Of a DNA stretch of 64,000 bases, positions 25,309-33,487 are shown piece by piece. The DNA is from Candidatus Skiveiella danica (lineage in GTDB: Bacteria; Pseudomonadota; Gammaproteobacteria; Burkholderiales; Burkholderiaceae_C): assembly GCA_016721925.1 (NCBI GenBank), contig JADKHE010000011.1:496001-560000 (forward strand), read 5' to 3'. The notes beneath the pieces are model-generated. The model was not told where the DNA came from and did no database searches. It was given only the letters and a program-made list of their open reading frames with translations. Each line of letters starts with the position of its first letter. The stretch's first letter is position 1. Made by a program: the position numbers and the translations under genes.

Positions 25309-25341
25309 TGTCCCGAAATGCTAATTCGATGTCCCGTTATG
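25309..25341 (+). promoter_or_regulatory. 21-bp-phased direct repeats, candidate AraC-type operator
   Basis: TGTCCCG-AA-ATG (25309-25320) and TGTCCCG-TT-ATG (25330-25341) repeat with a period of 21 bp, two helical turns. This is the arrangement bound by the two helix-turn-helix motifs of AraC-family dimers. The site lies between the AraC-type gene and the gene at 25400. Confidence 0.6.
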
Positions 25342-25399
25342 TCAATCGAGAAACGCCCCGGCCTCGAATAATCCGTCCACTTTCTGAGCCGGAGACCCG

Positions 25400-25819
25400 A
25401 TGACCACCGCCGATACCCCCACCGCCGCGTCCACCACCCCGCTGTGCGACCACCTGCGCCGCACCGGCGAGTGGAACCCGAACTGGACCCCCTTTGCCGA
25501 GCTCGACCCGGAGTGGACCGAGCGCTTCATGGCCGTGGGGCTCAAGCCCATGCTGGACAAGGTGCTGGACGCCAAGACCATCGAGTTCATCGCGATCGCG
25601 GTCGATGCCTCCTGCACCCACCTGTACGCGCCCGGCGTGCGCCGCCACATCCGCAAGGCGCTGGAGCTGGGCGCCACGCAGGAGCAGATCACTGCCGTCT
25701 TGCAGCTCACCAGCGTGCTCGGCATCCACACCATGAGCCTGGGCGCGCCCATCCTTCAGGAGGAGATGGCCGCATACCAGACCCGCTCACAGGCTCACGC
25801 CGACGCCGCTCACGCCTGA
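25400..25819 (+). CDS. Carboxymuconolactone decarboxylase (CMD/AhpD-like) family protein
   Basis: The 139-residue all-helical CMD protein includes DASCTHLYAPGVRRHIRKALELGATQEQITAVLQL, the family core with a Cys-Thr-His in place of the AhpD CxxC pair. Members are decarboxylases or peroxidase-like proteins; without the second cysteine, AhpD-type disulfide chemistry is unlikely. It is the first gene of a cluster with a BKACE enzyme, Bug receptor, SDR and Rieske protein, and is probably activated by the divergent AraC-type regulator. Confidence 0.82.
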   Translation: MTTADTPTAASTTPLCDHLRRTGEWNPNWTPFAELDPEWTERFMAVGLKPMLDKVLDAKTIEFIAIAVDASCTHLYAPGVRRHIRKALELGATQEQITAVLQLTSVLGIHTMSLGAPILQEEMAAYQTRSQAHADAAHA

Positions 25820-25860
25820 TCTTTCGCCCCCACTATTCCCCTCACCCAAAGGACCCCACC

Positions 25861-26916
25861 ATGCAATTCTTCGACGACTCCCTGCTCCCCGAAAACCAGC
25901 AACCCCTGGTGATCCAGGTCGCCCCGTACGGCCCCGAGTTCCTGCCCGGCGATTCGGACGACATTCCGGTGACGATGGACGAGCAGATCCAGAAAGCCGT
26001 GGACTGCTACAACGCCGGTGCGACCGTGCTGCACGTGCATTGCCGCGAAGCCGACGGCCACGGTTCCAAACGCCTGTCGCTGTTCAACGAGATGCTGGCG
26101 CGCCTGCGTGAAGCGGTGCCTTCCATGTTGCTGCAGGTCGGCGGGTCGATCTCGTTCGCGCCGGAAGACGAGGGCGGCGACGCCAAATGGCTCAGCGACG
26201 ACACCCGCCACATGCTGGCTGAGCTGACACCCGCGCCGGACCAGGTGACGATCGCCATCAACACCAACCAGATGAATGTCTGCGAACTGATGAGCGCCGA
26301 CGACGTGGCCGGCACGTCCCTCGCGCTGCCGGCCTACCAGGCTGCCTACAGCGAGATGACCATTCCCTCGGGCCCGGCCTTCGTGGCCGAGCACCTCAAG
26401 CGCCTGCAGACTGCGGGCATCCAGCCGCATTTCATGCTGGGCGATGTGGGCCAGCTGGAGACGGTCGAGCGGCTGATCCGCCGCGGCGTCTACACCGGCC
26501 CGCTGGTGCTGAACCACGTGATGATTGGCGGCGGTGCCGACGGCCCCAGCCCCTACAACCTGATGGAGTTCGTGCGCCGCACGCCCCCTGGCGCGGTGCT
26601 GACCATCGAGGGCATCATGCGCACCGTGGCGCCGCTGGGCGCGATGGCCATCGCCATGGGCCTGCACGTGCGCTGCGGCATCGAGGACAACCTCTGGGGC
26701 CGGAAGGGCGAGCGCATGACCAGCGTGCAGCAGGTCGAACAGCTGGTGCGCATTGCCCGTGAACTGCACCGCGACGTGGCCACCGGCGCGCAGGCGAAGG
26801 CCATCTACAGGATCGGCGAGCATTACGCCAGCGCCGATGAAACGCTGGAGCGCCTGGGCCTGGCGCCCAACCGGCCTGCCGGCGTGCGCGGCATGCCGCT
26901 GCGCCTGGCGGCCTGA
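25861..26916 (+). CDS. BKACE-family beta-keto acid cleavage enzyme
   Basis: This 351-residue member of the 3-keto-5-aminohexanoate cleavage enzyme (Kce/BKACE, DUF849) family is a metal-dependent TIM barrel that cleaves a beta-keto acid with acetyl-CoA to give acetoacetate and a new CoA ester. The metal ligands His58 and His60 in VLHVHCREADG are clear; further family blocks are LNHVMIGGGADGPSPYNLMEFV and GLHVRCGIEDNLWGRKGERM. The substrate side pocket decides specificity and cannot be read here. It follows the CMD gene by 41 bp with a normal leader. Confidence 0.88.
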   Translation: MQFFDDSLLPENQQPLVIQVAPYGPEFLPGDSDDIPVTMDEQIQKAVDCYNAGATVLHVHCREADGHGSKRLSLFNEMLARLREAVPSMLLQVGGSISFAPEDEGGDAKWLSDDTRHMLAELTPAPDQVTIAINTNQMNVCELMSADDVAGTSLALPAYQAAYSEMTIPSGPAFVAEHLKRLQTAGIQPHFMLGDVGQLETVERLIRRGVYTGPLVLNHVMIGGGADGPSPYNLMEFVRRTPPGAVLTIEGIMRTVAPLGAMAIAMGLHVRCGIEDNLWGRKGERMTSVQQVEQLVRIARELHRDVATGAQAKAIYRIGEHYASADETLERLGLAPNRPAGVRGMPLRLAA

Positions 26917-26966
26917 TTGGCCTGCAGGTATCCAACTTTCATTTCCTGAACACCGAGGAGACACCC

Positions 26967-27944
26967 ATGAATTTCACACGCCGCGTCCTTTCCCTGACCG
27001 CCCTGGCCTGCGCCGCCCTGGCCGCAACCGGTGCCGCCCTGGCGCAATTCCCGGACAAGCCCATGAGAATTGTCGTCGGCGCGCCGGCCGGCGGCACAGC
27101 CGACATCGTGGCCCGCACCCTGTCTGAAGGCCTGGCGCAGCAGCTCGGGCAGCCGGTCATGGTCGACAACAAACCCGGCGGCGCCGGACTGATCGGTCTG
27201 CAGGAAGTGCTCAAGGCGCCGCGGGACGGCCACACGGTACTGGTCTCGGTCAACGGCATCATCTCGGAAATCCCGCACGCGATGAAGCTGCCGGTGGACC
27301 CGATGAAGGAGCTGCGTCCGGTGGCCGAGATCGCGCGCACCGGCCTGCTGTTCGTCGGCGGACCGAACGTGCCGGCCAGCAACGTCAAGGAAGTAGTCGC
27401 CTATATCAAGGCCAATCCGGGCAAGGTCAACTACGCCTCCTACAGCCCGGGCACCTTGTCGCACACTCTGGGCCTGGAGTTCAACAAGCTGGCTGGCACG
27501 GACATGGTGCACGTCGGCTACAAAGGCTCGCCGCCCGCGCTGACCGACCTGATCGGCGGCCACGTGTCCTTCATGTTCGACGGCCCCGCCACGTCCATCC
27601 CGATGATCAAGGGCGGCAAGATCAAGGTGTTCGCCACCACCGCGCCGGCGCGCCTGTCGATGCTGCCCGACGTTCCGACCTTTGCCGAACTGGGCTACAA
27701 GGACCTGACCGAAACCGCATGGATGGGCCTGTTCGTTTCACCCGACGTGCCGGCTGCCGCGCAAGCCCGCCTGCGCGAGGCCGTGGTGAAGGTGCTGGAG
27801 CAGCCCGCCGTGCGCCAGCGCTTTGCCGGCATGGGGCTGGACATGGTGCCCTCGGCGTCCGCCGACGAACTGGCCCGCTCGCTGCGCGCCGCCTCCGACC
27901 GCCAGGTCGCCACGCTCAAGGCGGTCGGCTTCAAGCCGGAATAA
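26967..27944 (+). CDS. Bug-family periplasmic substrate-binding protein
   Basis: This 325-residue tripartite tricarboxylate-type (TctC/Bug) receptor binds a carboxylate in the periplasm. The signal peptide is residues 1-27 (ending GAALAQ), followed by FPDKPMRIVVGAPAGGTADIVARTL, the typical Bug opening with the two-water-molecule Gly loop, and VDNKPGGAGLIG. No TctA/TctB membrane genes are adjacent, as is common for the hugely expanded Bug family in Burkholderiales. Its position within the catabolic cluster suggests it binds the pathway substrate or an analogue. Confidence 0.9.
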   Translation: MNFTRRVLSLTALACAALAATGAALAQFPDKPMRIVVGAPAGGTADIVARTLSEGLAQQLGQPVMVDNKPGGAGLIGLQEVLKAPRDGHTVLVSVNGIISEIPHAMKLPVDPMKELRPVAEIARTGLLFVGGPNVPASNVKEVVAYIKANPGKVNYASYSPGTLSHTLGLEFNKLAGTDMVHVGYKGSPPALTDLIGGHVSFMFDGPATSIPMIKGGKIKVFATTAPARLSMLPDVPTFAELGYKDLTETAWMGLFVSPDVPAAAQARLREAVVKVLEQPAVRQRFAGMGLDMVPSASADELARSLRAASDRQVATLKAVGFKPE

Positions 27945-27945
27945 G

Positions 27946-28782
27946 GTGCGTAATCCCCTGTCGGTCAAGGAACCGGTCGCGTTGGTCACCGGCGCCGGCC
28001 CGGGTCTGGGCGGCGCCCTGGCCATCGCGCTGGCCGCGGCCGGCGCCCGGCTGGTGATCTGTGATATCGACCCAGACCGGCTCAATGGCACGGCAGAAAA
28101 GATCCGCTCGATGGGTGGCGAGGTCCTGAGCCTGCCCTGCGATGTCTCCGACAGCGCCGCCGTGGACGCGATGTTCACCCAGGCCGCGCAGCACTTTGGC
28201 ACGGTGCACGTGCTGGTGAACAACGCCGCCCTGGTCCCCGCGCGCCCGGTCGACCAGCAGCGCCGCAGCGAACACTACGCCTACCTCACGACGCCCGAGC
28301 CGCGCCGCTCGCTGGGCTTCACCAGCGCCATGAGCGACGAAGAATGGCTGCGCTTCTGGAACGTCAACGTGCATGGCGTCTTCTACTGCACCCGGGCGGC
28401 CCTGCGCATGATGGAGCCGCAGCGCTACGGCCGCATCGTCAACATCGCCTCGGTGGCGGGCATTTCCGCGATGAGCGTGCACAGCCCGCACTACAGCGCG
28501 ACCAAGGGCGCCGTCGTGGCTTTCACCAAAGCCATGGCGGCCGAGGTGGCCGGCGCCAACATCCAGGTGAACGCCATCGCGCCGGGCGGCGTGTTTACGC
28601 CGGACTTCGAGGCCTACCTGCAGACCCTGGACGAGGCGGGACGCAACCGGTTCTGGCAATTGATCCCCGCCGGGCGCCTGGGCACGATGGACGAGTACGC
28701 CGCCACGGTGGTGCACCTGGCCTGCGACCCGCACTACCTGGTGGGCCAGATCATCAGCCCCAATGGCGGCTGCGTGATTTGA
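27946..28782 (+). CDS. Short-chain dehydrogenase/reductase
   Basis: This 278-residue classical SDR has a cofactor loop TGAGPGLGGAL (TGxxxGxG), NNAA, active-site Ser in NIASVAGIS, and YSATK with catalytic Tyr and Lys. It has an insertion of about 25 residues after NNAALVPARPVDQQ (RRSEHYAYLTTPEPRRSLGF), as in some catabolic SDRs. It starts at GTG 27946, one base after the Bug stop codon, so translation may be coupled. A dehydrogenase step on a hydroxy acid intermediate is a reasonable guess within the BKACE cluster. Confidence 0.87.
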   Translation: MRNPLSVKEPVALVTGAGPGLGGALAIALAAAGARLVICDIDPDRLNGTAEKIRSMGGEVLSLPCDVSDSAAVDAMFTQAAQHFGTVHVLVNNAALVPARPVDQQRRSEHYAYLTTPEPRRSLGFTSAMSDEEWLRFWNVNVHGVFYCTRAALRMMEPQRYGRIVNIASVAGISAMSVHSPHYSATKGAVVAFTKAMAAEVAGANIQVNAIAPGGVFTPDFEAYLQTLDEAGRNRFWQLIPAGRLGTMDEYAATVVHLACDPHYLVGQIISPNGGCVI

Positions 28783-28793
28783 GGGTGCGTGCG

Positions 28794-29127
28794 ATGAGCG
28801 ATTCATGGAGACCGGTGGCGGGGCTGTCGGATCTGCCCCCCGGCAGCCGCAAGCTCGTGCGGATCGACGGTCACAGCCTGCTGCTGTTCAACGTGGACGT
28901 TGGCCTCCACGCCGCTGCCGACAGCTGCCCGCATGCCGGCGCCTGGCTGGGTGGCGGCACACTCAGCGGCACCGTCCTGCGCTGTCCGGCGCACGGGTTG
29001 CATGCGCGGGGAAGCAGGCCTGACGGTTCGCGTTTACCCGGTGCGGGTCGAGGGCGAGGCGGTCTCGGTGAACCTAGCGCTTGAGTCTGGCGATGCCGCG
29101 CAGGCCGCTGGAATTCAAGCGGGATAG
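28794..29127 (+). pseudogene. Rieske 2Fe-2S protein, broken by internal deletion/frameshift
   Basis: The first 65 or so residues form a small Rieske domain with both cluster motifs, SCPHAGAWLGG (C-x-H) and RCPAHG (C-x-x-H). Just after the second motif the frame changes. The literal frame ends at 29084 in a meaningless tail, while the frame one base on encodes GCMRGEAGLTVRVYPVRVEGEAVSVNLAL and ends at 29127. The usual loop between CPAHG and this strand (about seven residues) is missing, so roughly 20-26 bp have probably been lost between short ACGGG-TGC repeats. It is the last gene of the BKACE cluster, and the second frame's stop lies in a dispersed repeat. Confidence 0.7.
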
Positions 29128-29200
29128 CTACTGTTTCCATAGCTGACTATGACCGTCCCGCGCTGGGGAAAGGCCAAAAAAGCTTGAAAGCATCAAAAAC
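29124..29200 (+). repeat. Dispersed repeat copy with flanking dyad
   Basis: AGCTA-n9-TAGCT dyad, then ATAGCTG-n3-ATGACC-n4-CGCGCTGGGG-n4-GGCCAAAAAAGCTTGAAA. This is the most complete copy and the reference for the others. It supplies the TAG that closes the restored Rieske frame. The rest of the gap up to the creD end at 29268 shows nothing else. Confidence 0.8.
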
Positions 29201-29267
29201 ACGGCGTCCTGGTACAGACGCAGCCTGTGCAGGCCGCAGGCGATCAGCCCACGGCCTGCACCGCGTG

Positions 29268-30644
29268 TCAGGTCGCTGGTGTGGACGCTGCAGCCGGCGC
29301 CAGCCGCGCATACCAGTCGATGCGCCGGGTCAGCACCATCACCGCCGCCAACACGACGAACAAGGCCACGGCGCCGATGACCAGCGCGGTCTGCTCCAGC
29401 TGCAGCAGCAGGTACAGCGTGCCGTACAGCGCGGCGATGCCCAGCCCGAAGGGGATTCCGCGGCGCACGCTGCCCAGCATGTGGCTTGCGTAGAAGGCCA
29501 GCAGGGTGACGCACGCGGTGGCCGCGATGCCGTAGGCCAGACCAAACGGCAGGTGTTCGCCCAGGCTCACCAGCAGCAGGAAGAAGATGCACAGCGCGCT
29601 GCCCACCAGGAGGTATTGCACCGGGTGGACCCGCAGGTTTTTCATGAACTCGAACAGCCCGACTGCGACGAAGGTCAGGGCGACGAAGAGCAGGCCGTAC
29701 TTGGTGGCGCGGTCGCTCAGCGTGTAGGGATTCACCGGGTCGATGAAGCTGACGCCGAAGGCGTCGGTGCAGCCTTTCTGGGCGGGGCTGTCTTCCGCCG
29801 CAGCCCCGAGGCAGACCGGCTTGCCGGCGGCGATGTCCTGCGGCGCGGTGGTGGCCAGCGCGGACAGGCGCCAGACCGCGTCGAAGCCCTGATCACCCAC
29901 GGTGCGCTCGGTGGGCAGGAAGCGCCCGTCAAACGACGGGTGCGGCCAGCCGCTGGTGAAGCGCGCGGCAGTGGTGCCGGCCAGGGGCACCACCGAGAAG
30001 CGCTCGGTGCCCGCCAGTTCCAGCGCCACCTCGGCCGTGAAGGGCTCGCCGCTCTGGAGCGTCGCTTCGGGCAGCGTGGCGTGCACCCCGCGGGGGTAGG
30101 CGCGGTGCAGGGTGCCGGGCTTGAGCGCTCGGTCCTGAGCGTCCAGGCGCAGCCGGGCGGTGCGGATGCCGCGCGCGTCGCCCACCGCCACCATCAGCAC
30201 GGGTGGGTCGCACTGCAGGCGCGAGTTCTTGACCGTGGCCTGGGGCTGCAGGCTGGCCAGGTCGGCCCAGCGGGCCGTCAGGTGGGCCTTCAGCGCGAAG
30301 GTGTTGACCTTGTGCAGCCCCCGGGCGCGCGGCTCCATGGCGGCGCCGGTGGTCACGTTCAGGTCGTCGGGCAGGGCCGTCAGAGCGAACTCGCGGCGCT
30401 GTTCGGTGCGAGTCTGGCTGGCGTCACTTCCCGTTGTCACGTCCCAGGTTTCGACGCAGCTTCGGTGGAGCAGTGGGCCGATCAGCGTCTGGCTGCCGGC
30501 CAGGCTCTGCGCCACGCTGCTGGTTGCCGCTTCACGGTGAACCTGGCGGTCTCGGACGATGCCGCCGATCAGGGCCAGGCCGAAGATGAGCATCAGCAGC
30601 ACACCGCCGACCGCCATCATTTTGAGGAATACCGGGTGTTTCAA
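29268..30644 (-). CDS. creD: CreD, inner-membrane protein of the CreBC regulon
   Basis: This 458-residue CreD-family protein has an N-terminal membrane anchor (about 10-32), a large periplasmic domain (about 40-305), then five or so hydrophobic helices (about 310-445; VGLFEFMKNLRVHPVQYLLVGSALCIFFLLLVSLGEHLPF is the family hallmark). In enterobacteria and Stenotrophomonas CreD is the most strongly CreB-activated gene and affects envelope integrity and beta-lactam response; its biochemical role is unknown. The perfect cre tag at 30708-30723 lies 64 bp upstream, on the same strand. Confidence 0.9.
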   Translation of the reverse strand: MKHPVFLKMMAVGGVLLMLIFGLALIGGIVRDRQVHREAATSSVAQSLAGSQTLIGPLLHRSCVETWDVTTGSDASQTRTEQRREFALTALPDDLNVTTGAAMEPRARGLHKVNTFALKAHLTARWADLASLQPQATVKNSRLQCDPPVLMVAVGDARGIRTARLRLDAQDRALKPGTLHRAYPRGVHATLPEATLQSGEPFTAEVALELAGTERFSVVPLAGTTAARFTSGWPHPSFDGRFLPTERTVGDQGFDAVWRLSALATTAPQDIAAGKPVCLGAAAEDSPAQKGCTDAFGVSFIDPVNPYTLSDRATKYGLLFVALTFVAVGLFEFMKNLRVHPVQYLLVGSALCIFFLLLVSLGEHLPFGLAYGIAATACVTLLAFYASHMLGSVRRGIPFGLGIAALYGTLYLLLQLEQTALVIGAVALFVVLAAVMVLTRRIDWYARLAPAAASTPAT

Positions 30645-30707
30645 GAGAGCCTCCGTGATGAATGGAAGGCCAGTTTCCGGTCCGTGCGTGAGGGCTTGAT
30701 GAACTGT

Positions 30708-30723
30708 GTGAAGCCGGTGTGAA
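30708..30723 (-). promoter_or_regulatory. Perfect cre tag (CreB binding site) upstream of creD
   Basis: On the minus strand the sequence is TTCAC-ACCGGC-TTCAC, exactly the known cre tag TTCAC-N6-TTCAC, oriented toward creD. It lies between the creC stop and the creD start, so creD has its own CreB-activated promoter in addition to read-through from creBC. Confidence 0.8.
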
Positions 30724-30726
30724 GTC

Positions 30727-32142
30727 TCAGATCGCGAAGTTCAATTCAGCACGAAGCCCCGGCCCGGCCGCCGGGTCGAGGTTGACGATATTCAGGTTGC
30801 CGTGGTGCAGCGCCATGATCTGGCGCACGATGGCCAGGCCCAGGCCCGAGCCGGTGCGCTCGCCGTTGGGGCGCGGGGTTGAGAAGAAACGCTCGCCCAG
30901 GCGGGGCAGGGCATAGTCGGGCACGCCGGGGCCGGCGTCGGTCACGCTGATGCGCCCGCCCGCCAGGTCCACCCGCACGCTGCCGCCGACGGGCGAGAAG
31001 TCGATGGCGTTGTCCAGCAGGTTGCTGACGGCCAGCGCCACCAGCGCGGCCTCGAAAGGCCCGCTGCCACCGTCGCCCTGCAGGGTGATAGCGACGTTTT
31101 TCTGGCGGGCGCGGGCCTGCGCCTCGGCAATGGCCGCCTCGGCGCAGTCGCGCAGGGACGTCGGCGCATCCACCAGCAGGCTCTGGCGCTGCTCCAGCTT
31201 GCTGAGTTCCAGCAGGCGGTCGATCAGGCGCTGGATGCGCTGCACCTGCTGCTCGATCTGCCCGGCGAACACGGCGCGGTCCGCTTCCGGCAGGTCGTCC
31301 TGCAGCAGTTCGGCTGCGCCGCGGATCGCCGCCACCGGGCTCTTGAGCTCATGCGTCAGGGCGCGCACATAGCCTTCGATGTAGTCACGCCCTTCGAGGC
31401 GGGCGCGCATGGCCTCCATGGCCTGCGCCAGCTCGCCCAGCTCGCCCGGCACAAGGGGGACGTCCATCTTTTGGCCCGCCTGCACGTTCAGTGCGTAGCG
31501 GCGCAGCTTGCGGATGCTCCAGACCACCCACAGCGTGACGGCCACACCCACCCCGGCCGACAGCGCCAGCAGCAGCAGGCCGCCCAGCAGCACCTTGCGC
31601 TCCGCGCGGTCCACGAAGCGCTGCACGGTGCTCTGGGGCTTGGCCACCGTCAGCACGCCCAGGATGGCGCCGTCGCGCAGCACCGGCGCGGCCACGTACA
31701 TGACCGAGGTGCGCTCGTCCGTCTGCACCGTGCGGGTCGCCCGCGCGCCGTATTCGCCGCGCAGCGTGCGGGCCACGTCGCGCCAGCCGGAATAGTCCTG
31801 CCCCTGCGCGGTGTTCTCCGAATCGAACAGCACCAGGCCCCGGGCATCGGTGACATAGACACGGAAGTCCAGCGACTGCTTGTCCAGCCCCCAGATCCGG
31901 GCATCGACCGGGCGGCTGGCGTAGTTGCGCACATGGGCGGCAAACCGGCCCTCGGTGAGGCGGCCGGCGGCCAGGTCGTCGCTGGCGAGTTCGGCCAGGA
32001 TGTTGGCGGTGTCCACCATCATGTCTTCCATGACCTCGCGCACGCTGGGCCGGATCTCCACCACGAACACCCGCAGCACGAAGAACGCCGCCAGCCCGTT
32101 GAGCAGGAAGAAGACGAACAGGAGGCGGATGCCGAGCTTCAT
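30727..32142 (-). CDS. creC: CreC sensor histidine kinase
   Basis: This 471-residue kinase has a first membrane helix (about 5-28), a periplasmic sensor (about 30-180), a second helix (about 184-208), HAMP, then HisKA with His264 in ALTHELKSPVAAIRG and an HATPase with SNLLDNAIDF, DAGPGVP and TGSGLGLAIV. DFRVYVTDARGLVLFDSE in the sensor is a CreC hallmark. It should autophosphorylate and pass phosphate to CreB. It begins 3 bp after the creB stop. In enterobacteria the signal is linked to metabolic state and cell-wall stress. Confidence 0.92.
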   Translation of the reverse strand: MKLGIRLLFVFFLLNGLAAFFVLRVFVVEIRPSVREVMEDMMVDTANILAELASDDLAAGRLTEGRFAAHVRNYASRPVDARIWGLDKQSLDFRVYVTDARGLVLFDSENTAQGQDYSGWRDVARTLRGEYGARATRTVQTDERTSVMYVAAPVLRDGAILGVLTVAKPQSTVQRFVDRAERKVLLGGLLLLALSAGVGVAVTLWVVWSIRKLRRYALNVQAGQKMDVPLVPGELGELAQAMEAMRARLEGRDYIEGYVRALTHELKSPVAAIRGAAELLQDDLPEADRAVFAGQIEQQVQRIQRLIDRLLELSKLEQRQSLLVDAPTSLRDCAEAAIAEAQARARQKNVAITLQGDGGSGPFEAALVALAVSNLLDNAIDFSPVGGSVRVDLAGGRISVTDAGPGVPDYALPRLGERFFSTPRPNGERTGSGLGLAIVRQIMALHHGNLNIVNLDPAAGPGLRAELNFAI

Positions 32143-32145
32143 GGC

Positions 32146-32829
32146 TCAGATGGGATGCAGCTCAAGGCTGTAACCCATGCCCCGATGGGTGACGATGTAT
32201 TCGCGCGCCGGGTCGACCTGCCGCAGCTTGGCGCGCAGCGTCTTGATGTGGGTGTCCACGGTGCGGTCGGTGCTGTCGCTGTCGTCGCCCCAGGCGGCCT
32301 CCAGCAGTTGCTCGCGCGAGTGGATGCGGCCGGGGCCGCGCAGCAGCGCGCCCAGCAGGCGGTATTCGCGCCGGGTCAGCGTCAGCGGCACGCCGTGCAG
32401 CAGGATGCGCTGGCCTGCAAGGTCCACCTCGAACCCACCCGGTGCGCTGTTGCTCAAGGCCGGCGCCATCGCGCTGCGCCGCAGCAGCGCCTTGACGCGC
32501 GCCACCAGCTCGCGCGGGCTGAAAGGCTTGCTCACATAGTCGTCGGCGCCCAGTTCCAGGCCCAGCACACGGTCGATCTCCTCGTTGCGGGCGCTCAGCA
32601 TCAGGATGGGGGTCGGGCGCTGCGCGCGGACCTCGCGGCACAGGTCCAGCCCGCTGCCATCGGGCAGGCCCACGTCCAGCATCAGCAGGTCAAAGGTGCG
32701 GGCCTGCAGGGCGCGGCGGGCGTCGCCCAGCAGCAGGCAATGCAGCACGGTGAAGCCATCGCGCTCCAGCGCGTAAATGACGGTCCGGGCAATGGCCGGG
32801 TCGTCTTCCAGCAACAACAGCTTGGCCAT
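32146..32829 (-). CDS. creB: CreB response regulator (OmpR family)
   Basis: This 227-residue OmpR/PhoB-type regulator has a receiver with acidic EDD (8-10), phospho-acceptor Asp52 in LMLDVGLPDGSG, Lys near 102 in VSKPF, and a C-terminal winged helix (about 130-225; LTRREYRLLGALLRGPGRIHSREQLLEAAWG, then DRTVDTHIKTLRAKL). It pairs with CreC directly downstream and should bind the cre tag before creD. The marC gene ends 22 bp upstream on the same strand, so creB may be reached from an upstream promoter. Confidence 0.92.
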   Translation of the reverse strand: MAKLLLLEDDPAIARTVIYALERDGFTVLHCLLLGDARRALQARTFDLLMLDVGLPDGSGLDLCREVRAQRPTPILMLSARNEEIDRVLGLELGADDYVSKPFSPRELVARVKALLRRSAMAPALSNSAPGGFEVDLAGQRILLHGVPLTLTRREYRLLGALLRGPGRIHSREQLLEAAWGDDSDSTDRTVDTHIKTLRAKLRQVDPAREYIVTHRGMGYSLELHPI

Positions 32830-32851
32830 GCTCGCCCCGGGGTATGGTCTC

Positions 32852-33484
32852 TCAGCGCCCCAGCACCGGGAACAGCTTGTGCAGCCCCTCGGCCATCACC
32901 TCGACGGCCAGCGCGGCCAGGATCAGGCCCATCAGGCGGGTCATGACGTTGATGCCGGTCTTGCCGAGCACGCGGGCAATCGGGCCGGCCAGTGCGAAAC
33001 TCAGCGCGGTCGCCAGCGCGATCACCGCGCCGTAGCCCACCAGCGTGGCGAGTTGCCAGAAGGTCTTGGCCCGGTCGGCATAGATCACCACGGTGGACAT
33101 GGTGGCCGGGCCGGTCAGCAGCGGAATGGTCAGCGGCACCACGGCGATGCTCGCGCCCATGGCGGCCTTGGCCACGCCGTCTTCCAGCTCGTGGCTGGCC
33201 GGCTTGGATTCAGCGGGCTGCGCGTTGAGCATGTTCAACGAGCTGATCAGCAGCAGCATGCCGCCGCCCACCTGAAAGCTCGCCAGCGAGATGCTGAAAA
33301 ATTCGAGGATCTTCAGGCCCAGCAGGGCGCTGGTGGCGATCACGGCGAAGGCGCTGAAGGACGAGATCCAGATCGTCTTGATGCGCTGCTCGCGCGAGAA
33401 GCCCTGCGTGTAATGGATGAAGAACGGTACGATCGCCAGCGGATTGACGATGGCCAGCAGGGTGATGAGGGGCTTGAAGTCCAT
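32852..33484 (-). CDS. MarC-family integral membrane protein
   Basis: This 210-residue protein has six predicted membrane segments. Family blocks are LLAIVNPLAIVPFFIHYT near the start, VVPLTIPLLTGPATMSTVVIYA in the middle and LGKTGINVMTRLMGLILAALAVEVMAEGL at the end. MarC proteins were once linked to multiple antibiotic resistance, but that role has been questioned; the transported substrate is unknown. It sits between the MaoC gene (3 bp) and creB (22 bp), all on the minus strand. Confidence 0.9.
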   Translation of the reverse strand: MDFKPLITLLAIVNPLAIVPFFIHYTQGFSREQRIKTIWISSFSAFAVIATSALLGLKILEFFSISLASFQVGGGMLLLISSLNMLNAQPAESKPASHELEDGVAKAAMGASIAVVPLTIPLLTGPATMSTVVIYADRAKTFWQLATLVGYGAVIALATALSFALAGPIARVLGKTGINVMTRLMGLILAALAVEVMAEGLHKLFPVLGR

Positions 33485-33487
33485 GGG

